Shown here: positions 1-8,579 of the stretch, in pieces
How positions within the stretch are numbered: position 1 is the stretch's first letter
Layout: each line of letters opens with the position of its first letter
DNA from: Microbacterium sp.
Lineage (GTDB): Bacteria > Actinomycetota > Actinomycetes > Actinomycetales > Microbacteriaceae
DNA: 64,000 bases
NCBI GenBank assembly: GCA_017306415.1
Contig: JAFKIL010000006.1
Span: forward strand, 62,001 to 126,000
Direction of reading: 5' to 3'
The notes under the pieces: generated by a model
Told to the model about the DNA's origin: nothing
Database searches by the model: none
The model's input: only the letters and a program-made list of their open reading frames with translations
Program-made: the position numbers and the translations under genes

Positions 1-57
1 CGCGACGACGTCGCGGAGGCGTGGCTCGGGCGTGCGGAAGGAAGTGGGACGCGATGA
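1..57 (+). CDS. livG: LivG-type ABC ATPase, C-terminal end (partial)
   Basis: An open frame enters from the left edge and ends at TGA 55-57. Its 18 residues, DDVAEAWLGRAEGSGTR preceded by R, look like the tail of a branched-chain amino acid ABC ATPase (LivG tails usually carry a D-x-V-x-x-A-Y-L-G string). The stop overlaps the first start codon of the next ABC ATPase gene (ATGA), the usual livG-livF junction. Only the tail is visible, so the family call rests on this short match and on the neighbour. Confidence 0.6.
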   Translation, partial: RDDVAEAWLGRAEGSGTR

Positions 58-767
58 TGCTGTCGGTCGAAGGGCTCAGCGCCCGGTACGGCGACTCGGA
101 GGCGCTGCGCGGCGTCACCATCGGCGTCGAGGAGGGCGACTTCTACGGCATCCTGGGCGCGAACGGGGCCGGCAAGACCACGCTGCTGCGCGCGATCATG
201 GGCCTCACGCCACCCTCCGTGACCGGACGGATCGAGTTCGACGGCGAGGACCTGCTCCGCATCCCCGCGCACCGGCGCACGAAGCTCGGCCTCGCGGTCG
301 TGCCGGAGGGACGCCGGATGTTCTCCAGCCTCAGCATCCGCGACAGCCTGCTGATGGGCGCCTACCGCCGTGGCGGCGCGCAGCAGCGGGCCGGCATCGA
401 GCGCGTGCTGGCGCTGTTCCCCGAGCTCGCCGACCGGATGCAGCAGCCGTCCGGCAGTCTCAGCGGCGGGCAGCAGCAGATGGTGGCCGTGGGCCGCGCA
501 CTCATGTCCGACCCTCGCGTGCTCCTCCTCGACGAGCCGTCACTGGGGCTCGCGCCGGTGGTGGTGCAGCGGATGTTCGGCGTCCTGCGCGACCTCCACC
601 GCGAGCGGGGGCTGACCGTCATCCTCATCGAGCAGAACGCCCGCGAGGCGTTCCCCCTCCTCACCCGCGCCGTCGTGATCGAGCGGGGGCGGGTCGTGAT
701 CGAGGGGGACCGCGCCGAGGTCGAGGCATCCCCCGCCGTCGCGCAGGCCTACCTGGGCCAGGTCTGA
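54..767 (+). CDS. livF: Branched-chain amino acid ABC transporter ATP-binding protein (LivF family)
   Basis: This is the second cytoplasmic ATPase of a HAAT-family importer for branched-chain amino acids or related small carboxylates or amides. Walker A (GANGAGKT, about residues 35-42), signature LSGGQQQM and Walker B (VLLLDEP) are all present. The length of about 237 residues is normal for LivF. I chose ATG 54 rather than the GTG at 21 because a GGAAGG ribosome site lies at 37-42 and the family begins close to the ML-x-V-x-x-L string; ATG 57 is equally possible. The gene overlaps the livG tail upstream and shares one base with the dehydrogenase downstream, so the transporter and that enzyme are co-transcribed. 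The substrate cannot be read from the sequence, and the permeases and binding protein lie outside the window. Confidence 0.9.
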   Translation: MMLSVEGLSARYGDSEALRGVTIGVEEGDFYGILGANGAGKTTLLRAIMGLTPPSVTGRIEFDGEDLLRIPAHRRTKLGLAVVPEGRRMFSSLSIRDSLLMGAYRRGGAQQRAGIERVLALFPELADRMQQPSGSLSGGQQQMVAVGRALMSDPRVLLLDEPSLGLAPVVVQRMFGVLRDLHRERGLTVILIEQNAREAFPLLTRAVVIERGRVVIEGDRAEVEASPAVAQAYLGQV

Positions 768-1513
768 TGGCCGGGCGGATGGCCGGCACGGTGTGCCTGG
801 TCACGGGAGGCGGTCAGGGCATCGGGCAGGCGATCGCCGCGCGCCTCCACGCGGAGGGCGCGCGCGTGGCGATCGCGGACCGGGACCTCGAGCGGGCGCG
901 GGACGCGGCCGCTGCTCTCGACGGTGCCATCGCGGTCGAGCTCGATGTCGCCGACCTCGATGCGCACGCGTCCGCCCTGGACGAGGTCGAGCGCCGGCTC
1001 GGGGTCGTCGGCGTACTCGTGAACAACGCCGGTGTCGGGCCGCACTCCGCCCTGCTCGACGTCACCCCTGACCTGTGGGACACCGTCCACTCCGTGAACC
1101 TGCGCGGCGCGTTCTTCCTGCTGCAGGCCGTCGCCCGGCGCATGGTCGCCCACGGCATCGCGGGGTCGATCGTCAACGTCACCTCGGTCGTCGCCGATCG
1201 CGTGTGGATGCCGAGCACGGCATATGCCGCGAGCAAGCGCGCGTTGGCGACGGTGACCGAGTACGCGGCCGCAGAGCTCGGCCCGCACGGCATCCGCGTG
1301 AACAACCTCTGTCCCGGACCGACGGACACGCCCCTGTCGGCACCCCGCTACCAGGATCCCGCGTTCCGCGAGGCGATGGTGTCCCGCCTGCCGCTCGGAC
1401 GCGTCGGCACGCCGGGCGATCTCGCCGAGGCGGCGCTGTTCCTCGCCTCCGAGTCCTCCGCATTCACGACGGGCAGCACCCTCTACGTCGAGGGCGGCCG
1501 GCGCGTCGGCTGA
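767..1513 (+). CDS. SDR family NAD(P)-dependent oxidoreductase
   Basis: This is a classical short-chain dehydrogenase of 248 residues. The Rossmann motif TGGGQGIG lies near residues 14-21, VNNAG lies in the middle, and YAASK supplies the catalytic Tyr and Lys. The PGPTDTP region after the active site is typical of 3-oxoacyl reductase-like members. ATG 767 overlaps the livF stop by one base (TGATG), so translation is probably coupled; ATG 779 is an alternative start. Its position behind a LivFG transporter suggests it oxidises or reduces the imported compound or a product of it, but the substrate is unknown. Its last 31 bases overlap the 3' end of the convergent dehydrogenase gene. Confidence 0.88.
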   Translation: MAGRMAGTVCLVTGGGQGIGQAIAARLHAEGARVAIADRDLERARDAAAALDGAIAVELDVADLDAHASALDEVERRLGVVGVLVNNAGVGPHSALLDVTPDLWDTVHSVNLRGAFFLLQAVARRMVAHGIAGSIVNVTSVVADRVWMPSTAYAASKRALATVTEYAAAELGPHGIRVNNLCPGPTDTPLSAPRYQDPAFREAMVSRLPLGRVGTPGDLAEAALFLASESSAFTTGSTLYVEGGRRVG

Positions 1514-2307
1514 GAGGCCGCCCGCGCGAACGCCTCGACGATCCGCGCGTTCCGGGCTGTGACGCGATCGACGAGCTCGGGGTGGCTGAACGCGTACAGC
1601 TCGTCCGCCTCGATCGCGTCGAGAGCGGATGCGGCCACCTCCGCGGGATCGCGCCAGCGGATCCAGTCGTAGCCCTGTCGCTCCAGGTCGATGTCGACGA
1701 GGCGCGCCTCACTGTCGGCGTCCCGGTGCCGCTGGCTCGTGCCGATCGCGGAGCGGGTGGGCCCGGGCGACAGGAGGGTGACGCCTACCGCGGGCTCGGA
1801 TCCGGCGAGCTCCGCGGCGAGGACCTCCGACATCGCGGTCACGGCGGCCTTGGTCGCGGCGTAGCCGCCGAGCGGCGGGTTGGGGGCGAAGGCGGCCATC
1901 GAGGATGTCACCAGCACGTGACCGCCCTCGCGGCGGATGCCGGGGAGGAAGGCGCGGAGCGGATGGATGACGCCCCAGACGTTCACGCCGAGGAGCCACG
2001 TCCAGTCGTCCTCCGTCATGTCGGCGACGGGGGCTCCCGGGCCGACGCCGGCGTTGCAGCACAGCACCGTGACGGTCCCGACCTCCCGTTCGACGCGGGC
2101 GGCGAGCGCGCGGACGGCGTCGCCGGAGGCGAGATCGCAGGCCATCCCGATCCCGCCGACGAGCGCCGCGGTCTCCTCCGCTGCGGCGCCGTCGATGTCG
2201 ACCGCGATCACGCGCGCCCCGCGGTCGGCGAGACCGCGTGCCAGCCCCCGGCCGATTCCCGAACCGGCGCCGGTGACGAGGGCGATCCGCCCCGCGAGAG
2301 CGGTCAT
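1483..2307 (-). CDS. SDR family NAD(P)-dependent oxidoreductase
   Basis: This second short-chain dehydrogenase has 274 residues, with TGAGSGIG near the N-terminus, CNAGVG and YAATK, so the catalytic residues are complete. It has a C-terminal extension of roughly 30 residues beyond a minimal SDR. ATG 2307 is preceded by an AGGAG ribosome site and overlaps the stop of the metallo-beta-lactamase gene (ATGA), making it the last gene of the serine hydrolase, lactonase-like, dehydrogenase operon. A hydrolase plus a dehydrogenase suggests stepwise breakdown of an ester or lactone, but no substrate can be named. A longer reading upstream is open but lacks a better start. Confidence 0.87.
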   Translation of the reverse strand: MTALAGRIALVTGAGSGIGRGLARGLADRGARVIAVDIDGAAAEETAALVGGIGMACDLASGDAVRALAARVEREVGTVTVLCCNAGVGPGAPVADMTEDDWTWLLGVNVWGVIHPLRAFLPGIRREGGHVLVTSSMAAFAPNPPLGGYAATKAAVTAMSEVLAAELAGSEPAVGVTLLSPGPTRSAIGTSQRHRDADSEARLVDIDLERQGYDWIRWRDPAEVAASALDAIEADELYAFSHPELVDRVTARNARIVEAFARAASQPTRRPPST

Positions 2308-3137
2308 GACACGGCTCCTGCCGGGGGGAGAACGAGCCGGCGCGCGTGCTCCGGCAGCTCGGGAGCGGGCTGCCACGCGGGGTCGTCGAACACCCCGGGG
2401 TCGTGTCCGGGCACCAGCCGCACGGCCTCACCCGCGTCGAGCATCGCGCGGACCCGGTCGAACGCGACGTACATGTCGGCGACGCTGTCGATGTGGACGA
2501 AGGGCCGATCTCGATCCAGCTCCTCGACGTAGTGCACGGCATCCGACGTGAGCAGCACGGGTCCTCCCGCCGTCTCCACGAGCACCATCGCCTGCCCGGC
2601 CGTGTGCCCTCCGACCCGGATGACGCGCACGCCGGGGGCGACGGTCGTCTCCTCGTCGAACGTCACGACCCGTCCCTCCGCGTCCGCGGCATCCAGGGCC
2701 CCGAGCTCGCCGCCGTCGCCGACCATCGCGAACAGCGGCCGGTGCGCCACCGGGCGCCGCCAGAACTCGAGCTCCGCGCGGGCGAGATGGATCCGGGAAC
2801 GCGCGAACCTCTCGAGGTTCCCGATGTGGTCGTAGTGCTCGTGCGTCACGATGACGTCGGGCGCGGCATCCGGTCCCGCGCCGAACGCGGCGGCCGCGGC
2901 GACGGGATCCACGACGAGCGACCGACCGCGCACGGCACCGCCCTCGGCGGAGAAGCCGCAGTCGACCAGGATCGGGCCGGCGGGGGTCCGGATGATCCAG
3001 AAGTAGTAGTCCATCCGGATCGGGCCGTCCGGCTCCCCCGTCGCCCAGTGATTGAGGAAGACCTCCGACCGCCGGGTCTCGCGCGTGCCGTAGCGGATCG
3101 CGATGATCTCGTTTCCGGCGGCGTCCACGGAACTCAC
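2304..3137 (-). CDS. MBL-fold hydrolase, N-acyl homoserine lactonase-like
   Basis: This metallo-beta-lactamase-fold hydrolase has 277 residues. The dinuclear metal motif HEHYDH sits in the middle, followed by further ligands (GGHTAG and SDAVHY). The overall plan, with an N-terminal region carrying DYYFWIIRTP and a VDCGF strand, resembles the AttM/AiiB lactonase group. I start at GTG 3137, which overlaps the upstream stop (GTGA); the open frame continues far upstream but only through the antisense-like interior of the serine hydrolase gene. In this operon it more likely opens a lactone or ester intermediate than acts in quorum quenching. It is distinct from the 4-pyridoxolactonase at 12196. 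Confidence 0.82.
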   Translation of the reverse strand: MSSVDAAGNEIIAIRYGTRETRRSEVFLNHWATGEPDGPIRMDYYFWIIRTPAGPILVDCGFSAEGGAVRGRSLVVDPVAAAAAFGAGPDAAPDVIVTHEHYDHIGNLERFARSRIHLARAELEFWRRPVAHRPLFAMVGDGGELGALDAADAEGRVVTFDEETTVAPGVRVIRVGGHTAGQAMVLVETAGGPVLLTSDAVHYVEELDRDRPFVHIDSVADMYVAFDRVRAMLDAGEAVRLVPGHDPGVFDDPAWQPAPELPEHARRLVLPPAGAVS

Positions 3138-4282
3138 TGCGCCGCGCCCACGGCGAGGTCCGACAGCTGCTGGAAGCGCGCGATGTTCTCGGCTTGCGGC
3201 AGGAGGCCGGCGGTGAGCGCCACGAACGTGAGGTCGAGCTCCGGATCCACCCAGAACAGCACGCTGCCCGCGCCGTAGTTGCCGAACGTCGACGGCGACG
3301 TGAGCGTGCCCATCTGGTGGACCGGGATGCCGCTGCCGCGCAGGTTGAACCCGAGACCGAGGGATGCCGGCGGCACCGCGTACCCCGCCCGCAGCGCGAC
3401 CGTGCGGTAGAGCTCGTTCGGCATGTCGCCGGTCCAGGTCGTGCGGGCGAGCCGGATGGTCGGCGGCGCCAGCACGCGTGCACCCTCGAGCGTGCCCTCG
3501 CCGCCCAGCATGTCGACGAGACGCCCGAGGTCGGCGGCGGTCGAGGATGCGCCCACCCAGGTGGCCTCGTTGCGCTCGGCGACGAAGAGGCCCTGCGGGT
3601 CGTCGTTCTCGTGCGAGCGATGGGTGATCGGCACCACGCCGCGGAGGTCGGGGACGATGTGGCGCCCGCGGAGCTCGGGCCGGAGCCCCAGACCGGTGTC
3701 GACCATGCCCAGCGGGTCGAGGAGGTCCTCCTGCACGATCCGGCGGATGTCTCGACCTGCGGGATCGCGCCGGCGCAGCGCCTCGGCGAGGAGGACGTGG
3801 TTCGCCATCGGCGAGTAGTCGCAGCGCGTTCCCGGCTCGACCGTGCCCGGGATGAGTTCGCATACGGCGGCCACCGCATCCGAGAGGCGGTCGTAGATCC
3901 CGCCGGCGCGCGGCTCCCACACCCCGGGCATCCCGGTCGTGTGGGTCAAGAAGTGGAAGATCGTCGCGCGATCCCGCGGGGCGCCCGTGAACTCGGGCAC
4001 GATGTCGGACATCCGGTCCGTCAGCGCGAACCACCCGAGCTCGACCGCCCGCAGCACGAGGACGTTGATCAGCGCCTTGGTTCCGGAGAAGATGCTGAAC
4101 ACCGAGTCGGTGGCCAGGGGCCGGGTGTGGGCGGCGTCGCCGAAGCCGATCGCCTCGTGGAAGCCGACCTCCCCGCCGCGTGCCAGCCGGATGACGGCGC
4201 CGTGGTACCGCCCTCCCTCCACGTCGGCCCGCACCACCGCACGCAACCGGTCGAGACGCTCGGAGTCGAAACCTGCCACCAT
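3134..4282 (-). CDS. Serine hydrolase, beta-lactamase/EstB (class C-like) family
   Basis: This is a 382-residue member of the penicillin-binding-protein-like esterase family (PF00144). The SxxK motif is SGTK at residues 66-69 and the second motif is YSPMAN (Tyr near 175), where class C enzymes have YxN. No signal peptide is visible, which argues for a cytoplasmic esterase or amidase rather than a beta-lactamase. It is the first gene of a three-gene operon with a lactonase-like protein and a dehydrogenase. The upstream 220 bases hold the palindrome at 4305-4328. The physiological substrate is unknown. Confidence 0.85.
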   Translation of the reverse strand: MVAGFDSERLDRLRAVVRADVEGGRYHGAVIRLARGGEVGFHEAIGFGDAAHTRPLATDSVFSIFSGTKALINVLVLRAVELGWFALTDRMSDIVPEFTGAPRDRATIFHFLTHTTGMPGVWEPRAGGIYDRLSDAVAAVCELIPGTVEPGTRCDYSPMANHVLLAEALRRRDPAGRDIRRIVQEDLLDPLGMVDTGLGLRPELRGRHIVPDLRGVVPITHRSHENDDPQGLFVAERNEATWVGASSTAADLGRLVDMLGGEGTLEGARVLAPPTIRLARTTWTGDMPNELYRTVALRAGYAVPPASLGLGFNLRGSGIPVHQMGTLTSPSTFGNYGAGSVLFWVDPELDLTFVALTAGLLPQAENIARFQQLSDLAVGAAQ

Positions 4283-4304
4283 CGGCCGCCCTTCGCCATT
4301 GATC

Positions 4305-4328
4305 TGTCAGCAGTATAGCTGTCTGACA
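4305..4328 (-). promoter_or_regulatory. Operator-like inverted repeat upstream of serine hydrolase operon
   Basis: TGTCAG (4305-4310) and CTGACA (4323-4328) form a perfect inverted pair with 12 bases between, and TGTCTGACA at 4320-4328 is itself a 9-base palindrome. On the minus strand a TATACT hexamer, usable as a -10, lies between the arms. A TF-bound site overlapping the promoter of the 4282 gene is therefore likely; GntR/FCD regulators use similar TGTC-n-GACA sites. The cognate regulator is not identified. Confidence 0.5.
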
Positions 4329-4502
4329 AACTAGGCCCCATCCTCAGCGGCATGTCACGGCCAACGGGTCGCGCCCTCGACACCGTCCTCGACGTCACGA
4401 ATCGCGGACGTCGGTCACGACACCCCGCGCACCCTGGCCGTCGACCCGGCGCGTCGGCGACCCGCTCCGTGTTTCGGGACGCGCCGGCCGCCGCGAGCGG
4501 GC

Positions 4503-5291
4503 TCAGTGACCGAGAAGCGCACTGAACTCCGCCGCTCCGGTCCGGACCGCGTCTCGGATCCGATCCTTCTGCGCATCGTCCAGCCGGTACTCGGGCGCCA
4601 CCACGGTGATGGCTCCGATGAGCGTGCCGTGCAGCCGGGCCGCATCGGCGACCGCCCATACGCCCGCATCGACCTCGGCGACGGACTCCGCGTATCCGGC
4701 GCGGCCGATCTCCGCCAGGTCCGCCTCCAGGCGAGCGCGCTGGGCGCGGCTGAGCGGCGGGTTGAGCCGGTCGAGATACTGCTTCCGCTTCGGGGCGGAA
4801 TACTCCGCGAACAGGATCTTCGCGGCCGCTCCCCCGTGCAGCGGCATGAGGTGCCCCGGCTGGAACGAGATCGAGATCGGATGGTCGCTCTCCGAGATCG
4901 CCAGGCAGACGGCCGCGTCGTTCACCTGCCGCAGGTAGAGCGCCGTCTCTCCCGTCAGGTCGCGCAGCCGGTCGAGGATGGGCTGCACCTCTGCGCGATA
5001 GTCGAGCGAGAGGTCGGCCGCGCGGGCCAGTCGGAGGATCTGGGGGCTCAGGATGAACACGCCCTTCACCCGCTCCTCGATGAGGTTCATCTCGCGCAGG
5101 AGGGACAGGTACCGGTATGCACTCGGCACGGAGATCTCGTGGGTCTCCAGAACGTCGTCCAGCGTGAGCTCGGGGCGACCGTCCGAGAATTGCAGGAGGA
5201 TCTGCAGCACTCGTCGGGCGCTGTCCACGCCCTTCGTCCTCTGCGCGAGAGTCGGGGTCGACTCGGTGCTTCCGGGCGGTTTCATGGGCAT
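4503..5291 (-). CDS. IclR family transcriptional regulator
   Basis: This 262-residue regulator has an N-terminal winged helix (about residues 20-80, with SAYRYLSLLREMNLI as the recognition region) and a C-terminal IclR effector domain with the usual GAAAKILFA segment. The start is taken at ATG 5291 (MPMKPP), and ATG 5285 is an alternative; the longer upstream reading lacks family similarity. It lies 52 bases downstream of the aminotransferase gene on the same strand, so it could be the last gene of the B6 importer operon. It is the only regulator gene near the B6 cluster and hence the best candidate to bind the 38-bp repeats at 11452 and 12145 (inference). Confidence 0.87.
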   Translation of the reverse strand: MPMKPPGSTESTPTLAQRTKGVDSARRVLQILLQFSDGRPELTLDDVLETHEISVPSAYRYLSLLREMNLIEERVKGVFILSPQILRLARAADLSLDYRAEVQPILDRLRDLTGETALYLRQVNDAAVCLAISESDHPISISFQPGHLMPLHGGAAAKILFAEYSAPKRKQYLDRLNPPLSRAQRARLEADLAEIGRAGYAESVAEVDAGVWAVADAARLHGTLIGAITVVAPEYRLDDAQKDRIRDAVRTGAAEFSALLGH

Positions 5292-5343
5292 AATCTTGCC
5301 GTTCTCTGAGCGTCCACGGCTATGAGGCTTCGCGTGTCGCCCG

Positions 5344-6504
5344 TCATCGCTGCGAGCTGAGGACGTCGAGCGCGCGCGCCACTCCCCCACCGACATCGAG
5401 GGGAAGGCCGAGGTCCAACAGTGTGCGTCCGAGGGCGGCCAGCCCGACGACGGAGTGGAACCCTCCTGCGGTCGGCCCCATGTGCGACAGCCGGATGAGG
5501 TTCCCCGCGCCCTGGCCGTGCGACAGCATCACGCCGTACTTGTGCCGCGCGTGATCCCGCACGACAGCGTTGTCGAGGTCGTCGGGGAGCCGGATGGAGG
5601 TGACGCACGCCGACATGATCTCCCGGCGCCGCGCCCAGAAGGCGAGGCCCATCGCCTCCGCACCCGCGATCGTCAGCTCCTGCGCGGCCGCATGACGTGC
5701 GATCACCTGATCCACGCCCTCCTCCAGCGCCTGGTCGAGCGCGGCCTCCAGCCCGTTGATGTCGGCGACCGAGGGCGTATAGGGGAAGCGGCCTTCGCCG
5801 AGCCACTTCTCCTTGATGTCGAGGATCGACAGATAGGAGTCGCGCGGCGCACCCGGGTTCGCGGAGATCCTCTCCCATGCGCGAGCACTGACGGAGACCA
5901 GGGAGAGCCCTGGTGCACCGCCGAGACATTTCTGCGGCCCCGTCACGACGTAGTCGAGGCCCCACTCGTCGACCAGGGTCGCCATGCCCAGGACGCCGGA
6001 TACCGAGTCGATGTAGGTGAGGATGCCGCGATCGCGGCACATCGGTCCGATCGACGCGACATCCGTCACGGTGCCCGATGGGGTCTCCGAGGCGACGAGG
6101 CACAGCATCTCGATCTCGGGGTGCGCGTCGAGGTACTCCTCCACCATGTCCGGAGTGACCGCATCGTCGTAGCCGACCTCGATCTCATGGAGGTGGGCGC
6201 CGAATCCGGAGATCCAGTATCCCGTTCCCTTTCCGAAGACACCCTGGACGAGGTTCAGGACGTGCATGCCGGGTGTGATGAGCGCGCGCAGCCCGGCTTC
6301 GAGCGCCAGGATCGCCTCACCCTGCATGATGAGCACGTCTTTGGTCGTGCGCATGACCTCCGCGACCTTGGCCTCGCATCGGCGGAAGGTGGCCTGGAAT
6401 TCGTCGTCGTAGTGGTACTGGATCGGTGTCGCAAGACCGGCAAGGGTCCTCGCCGTCACCTCGACGGGGCCCGCCGAGAGGGTGAACTCGAGCTTCTGCA
6501 TCAT
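5344..6504 (-). CDS. ppat: Pyridoxamine-pyruvate aminotransferase (class V PLP fold)
   Basis: It probably transfers the amino group of pyridoxamine to pyruvate, giving pyridoxal and alanine, so pyridoxamine can enter the B6 degradation route. The 386-residue protein belongs to the alanine-glyoxylate aminotransferase fold and follows the Mesorhizobium loti enzyme through its length: TLSAGPVEV at the N-terminus, QGEAILALEA (Glu63), SGVLG after IDSV (Asp166), GPQKCLGG with Lys192 at the position of the PLP-binding lysine, and RLSHMGPTAGG near the end. Bound pyridoxal acts as product in this family rather than as cofactor. The start is ATG 6504 (or 6501) behind an AGGAAGG site. It follows the importer genes closely, linking transport to this step. 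Confidence 0.85.
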   Translation of the reverse strand: MMQKLEFTLSAGPVEVTARTLAGLATPIQYHYDDEFQATFRRCEAKVAEVMRTTKDVLIMQGEAILALEAGLRALITPGMHVLNLVQGVFGKGTGYWISGFGAHLHEIEVGYDDAVTPDMVEEYLDAHPEIEMLCLVASETPSGTVTDVASIGPMCRDRGILTYIDSVSGVLGMATLVDEWGLDYVVTGPQKCLGGAPGLSLVSVSARAWERISANPGAPRDSYLSILDIKEKWLGEGRFPYTPSVADINGLEAALDQALEEGVDQVIARHAAAQELTIAGAEAMGLAFWARRREIMSACVTSIRLPDDLDNAVVRDHARHKYGVMLSHGQGAGNLIRLSHMGPTAGGFHSVVGLAALGRTLLDLGLPLDVGGGVARALDVLSSQR

Positions 6505-6528
6505 GTGATGCCTTCCTGTTCGTGATGG

Positions 6529-7461
6529 TCAGCGGGCGCCGCGCGTGTAGGGGGCGCCCAACGCGGGAGGCACCACGGAGCTGCGGGCGAAGAGGATCAG
6601 GGTGATCATCACCACGACGAACGGCAGCATCTGGAAGACGTCGGCCGGGATGGACACCCCGATGAGCTGCAGCGGGTTCTTCACCGCCACCGCGATGCCG
6701 TAGAGGAGCGAGGTCAGCACGATCCAGCCGACCTTGCCGCGCGAGAGCATCGTGATGACGATCGCCAGGAAGCCCAGCCCATTGGTCATGAAGGGCGTGA
6801 ACGTACCGGTCGTGAGGATCGACAGGTATGCGCCGCCGAGACCCACGAATGCGCCGTTGAGCAGGACGGCCTGCGAACGGGTGACCATCACACTTCCGCC
6901 CGCGGCATCCAGCGAGGACGGCTTCTGACCGGCGGAGCGCGTGGCGAGCCCCCAGTTCGTGCGGGAGAGCAGGAACGCGACCATGATGAGCAGGAGGATG
7001 CAGGCCCAGAAGATGCCGGACTGCCGGAAGATCGCCGGCCCGATCACGGGGATCTCCGAGAGCAGGGGAATCTTCCACGAGTTCGGCGGAATGCTCTGCG
7101 GGCTCTTGGAGAACGCCTGCAGATACAGGACGCTCGTCAGGCCCTCCCCGATCAGGGTCACGGCGAGGCCGACGACGATCTGATTGAGCCCCAGCCAGGT
7201 GTTCAGCACGAGCATCAGCAGGTTCGCCACCACGCCGCCGAGCAGGCCGCCGAGCATTCCCAGCCAGGCACTGTCCGTCCAGATGGCAGTCGCGTAGCCG
7301 GCCAGCGCGCCGATGAGCATCACGCCCTCGATGCCGAGGTTGAGCACACCGGACTGCTCGCCGATCGTCTCCCCCACGCTCGCGATCACCAGCGGCATCG
7401 TCTGCACGATGATCGACGCGATGAACACCGTCAGCACGCTCGCCGAGAGCAGGTCGCTCAT
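6529..7461 (-). CDS. ABC transporter permease (nucleoside/BMP-type), second subunit
   Basis: This 310-residue inner membrane permease is of the BPD_transp_2 type (PF02653), with about eight to nine hydrophobic segments and the characteristic NLGIEGVMLIGAL string near the N-terminus. That string is typical of the smaller permease (NupQ/YufQ class) of BMP-type purine nucleoside importers. The start ATG 7461 overlaps the stop of the first permease (ATGA), and the PPAT gene starts 25 bases downstream. Because the operon ends in a pyridoxamine aminotransferase, I infer a pyridoxine or related vitamer as substrate rather than a nucleoside. Confidence 0.88.
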   Translation of the reverse strand: MSDLLSASVLTVFIASIIVQTMPLVIASVGETIGEQSGVLNLGIEGVMLIGALAGYATAIWTDSAWLGMLGGLLGGVVANLLMLVLNTWLGLNQIVVGLAVTLIGEGLTSVLYLQAFSKSPQSIPPNSWKIPLLSEIPVIGPAIFRQSGIFWACILLLIMVAFLLSRTNWGLATRSAGQKPSSLDAAGGSVMVTRSQAVLLNGAFVGLGGAYLSILTTGTFTPFMTNGLGFLAIVITMLSRGKVGWIVLTSLLYGIAVAVKNPLQLIGVSIPADVFQMLPFVVVMITLILFARSSVVPPALGAPYTRGAR

Positions 7462-8579
7462 CGGGTGCCTCCCTTCACGAGTCCGAGTCGCCGGAAGGGC
7501 TGGAGGGCGGTCGCCCTCAATCCCGCGGGCAGATAGCTCTGCCCCAGGCGACGCTTCTCCCCCACGTACTCGGTGATCGTCATGAACACGAGGATCAGAC
7601 CGACGACGACGAGGAGGAAGTCCGAGTTGAGTCCGGTGTGCTGCGCCGCGAGGATCCCACCCGTGGCGAACACCGCGTAGAACGCGACGAGCGGGATGGA
7701 CGCCAGCGGACTCAGCCGAGCGAGGAACACGAACGGCATCACCGCGTCGCCGTACGCGGGATTCCAGTTCGCGCGCTGGTACGTGTAGTGGCCCAGCACG
7801 TCGACCGAACCGGCGAGGGCGATGAGCGCACCCGACACGGAGAACAGGAGCAGGACCATCCCGGTGCTGCTGATGCCGACGTGCTGCGCCGCCTTGGGGC
7901 TGAAGCCGAAGACATCGAGCCGGACGCCGAAGGCGGTGCGGCTGAACAGGAACTGCGCCGCGATCGCGAGCAGGATCGCGATGATGACGCCGATGTGCAC
8001 CCTGGTGTCGCCCAGGAACGGCAGGAGCGCGTTCCCGTCGATCACCGCGGTCTGGGGCGCCGGCACCTTCGGATCGCGGAACGGCCCCTTGATGAGCAGG
8101 TTCACCACCCCCTCGGCGATGAACGACATCACCAGCGAGGTGATGATCTCGTTGGTGCCGAATCGCGCCTTCAGGATGGCGGGCAGGAGCGACCAGGCCG
8201 CGCCGACGAGCACCGAGCCGATGAGCACGATCACCATCACCGCCCAGCCCGGGAGCACGGGAGTGAGGATCGGCGCGAATCCCGCGGCGACCACCGATCC
8301 GAGGAGGTACTGCCCGGCGTATCCGAGATTCCAGAGCTGGCCCCGGAAGGCGAAGGTGAGACCCACCGCGATGATCAGCAGCGGCGCCATCAGGACGAGG
8401 CTGTCCTGCCAGTTCGTTCCGGTGATGCCGTACTTCCAGACCCCCCAGAAGAAGTCGAACGGGTTCTTCCCCATGGCGGCGATGATGAGGCCCGCGACGA
8501 CGAGGGCCAGCACGACCGGGAGCACGGCGCGGACGACGGCCGTGGTCGCGTGACGCCACCGAGAGGTCTTCGCGGCCAT
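7458..8579 (-). CDS. ABC transporter permease (nucleoside/BMP-type), first subunit
   Basis: This 373-residue permease has an N-terminal membrane anchor followed by the BPD_transp_2 core. It contains FRGQLWNLGYAGQYLLG and FGTNEIITSLVMSFIA, both hallmarks of the larger permease (NupP/YufP class) of BMP-type importers. ATG 8579 shares one base with the stop of the ATPase gene (TGATG), so ATPase and both permeases are translationally coupled. The C-terminus is a charged tail of about 40 residues that probably faces the cytoplasm. Confidence 0.88.
   Translation of the reverse strand: MAAKTSRWRHATTAVVRAVLPVVLALVVAGLIIAAMGKNPFDFFWGVWKYGITGTNWQDSLVLMAPLLIIAVGLTFAFRGQLWNLGYAGQYLLGSVVAAGFAPILTPVLPGWAVMVIVLIGSVLVGAAWSLLPAILKARFGTNEIITSLVMSFIAEGVVNLLIKGPFRDPKVPAPQTAVIDGNALLPFLGDTRVHIGVIIAILLAIAAQFLFSRTAFGVRLDVFGFSPKAAQHVGISSTGMVLLLFSVSGALIALAGSVDVLGHYTYQRANWNPAYGDAVMPFVFLARLSPLASIPLVAFYAVFATGGILAAQHTGLNSDFLLVVVGLILVFMTITEYVGEKRRLGQSYLPAGLRATALQPFRRLGLVKGGTR

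Noticed and set aside
2304-3137. First MBL gene as the 4-pyridoxolactonase
   Set aside because: The 12196 protein matches the known enzyme at the start, metal ligands and context; this one resembles AttM-type lactonases and lies in another operon.
3138-4034. N-terminal extension of the MBL protein to 576 residues
   Set aside because: The added part is an alternative frame within the serine hydrolase gene and lacks any domain; GTG 3137 overlaps the upstream stop as in neighbouring junctions.
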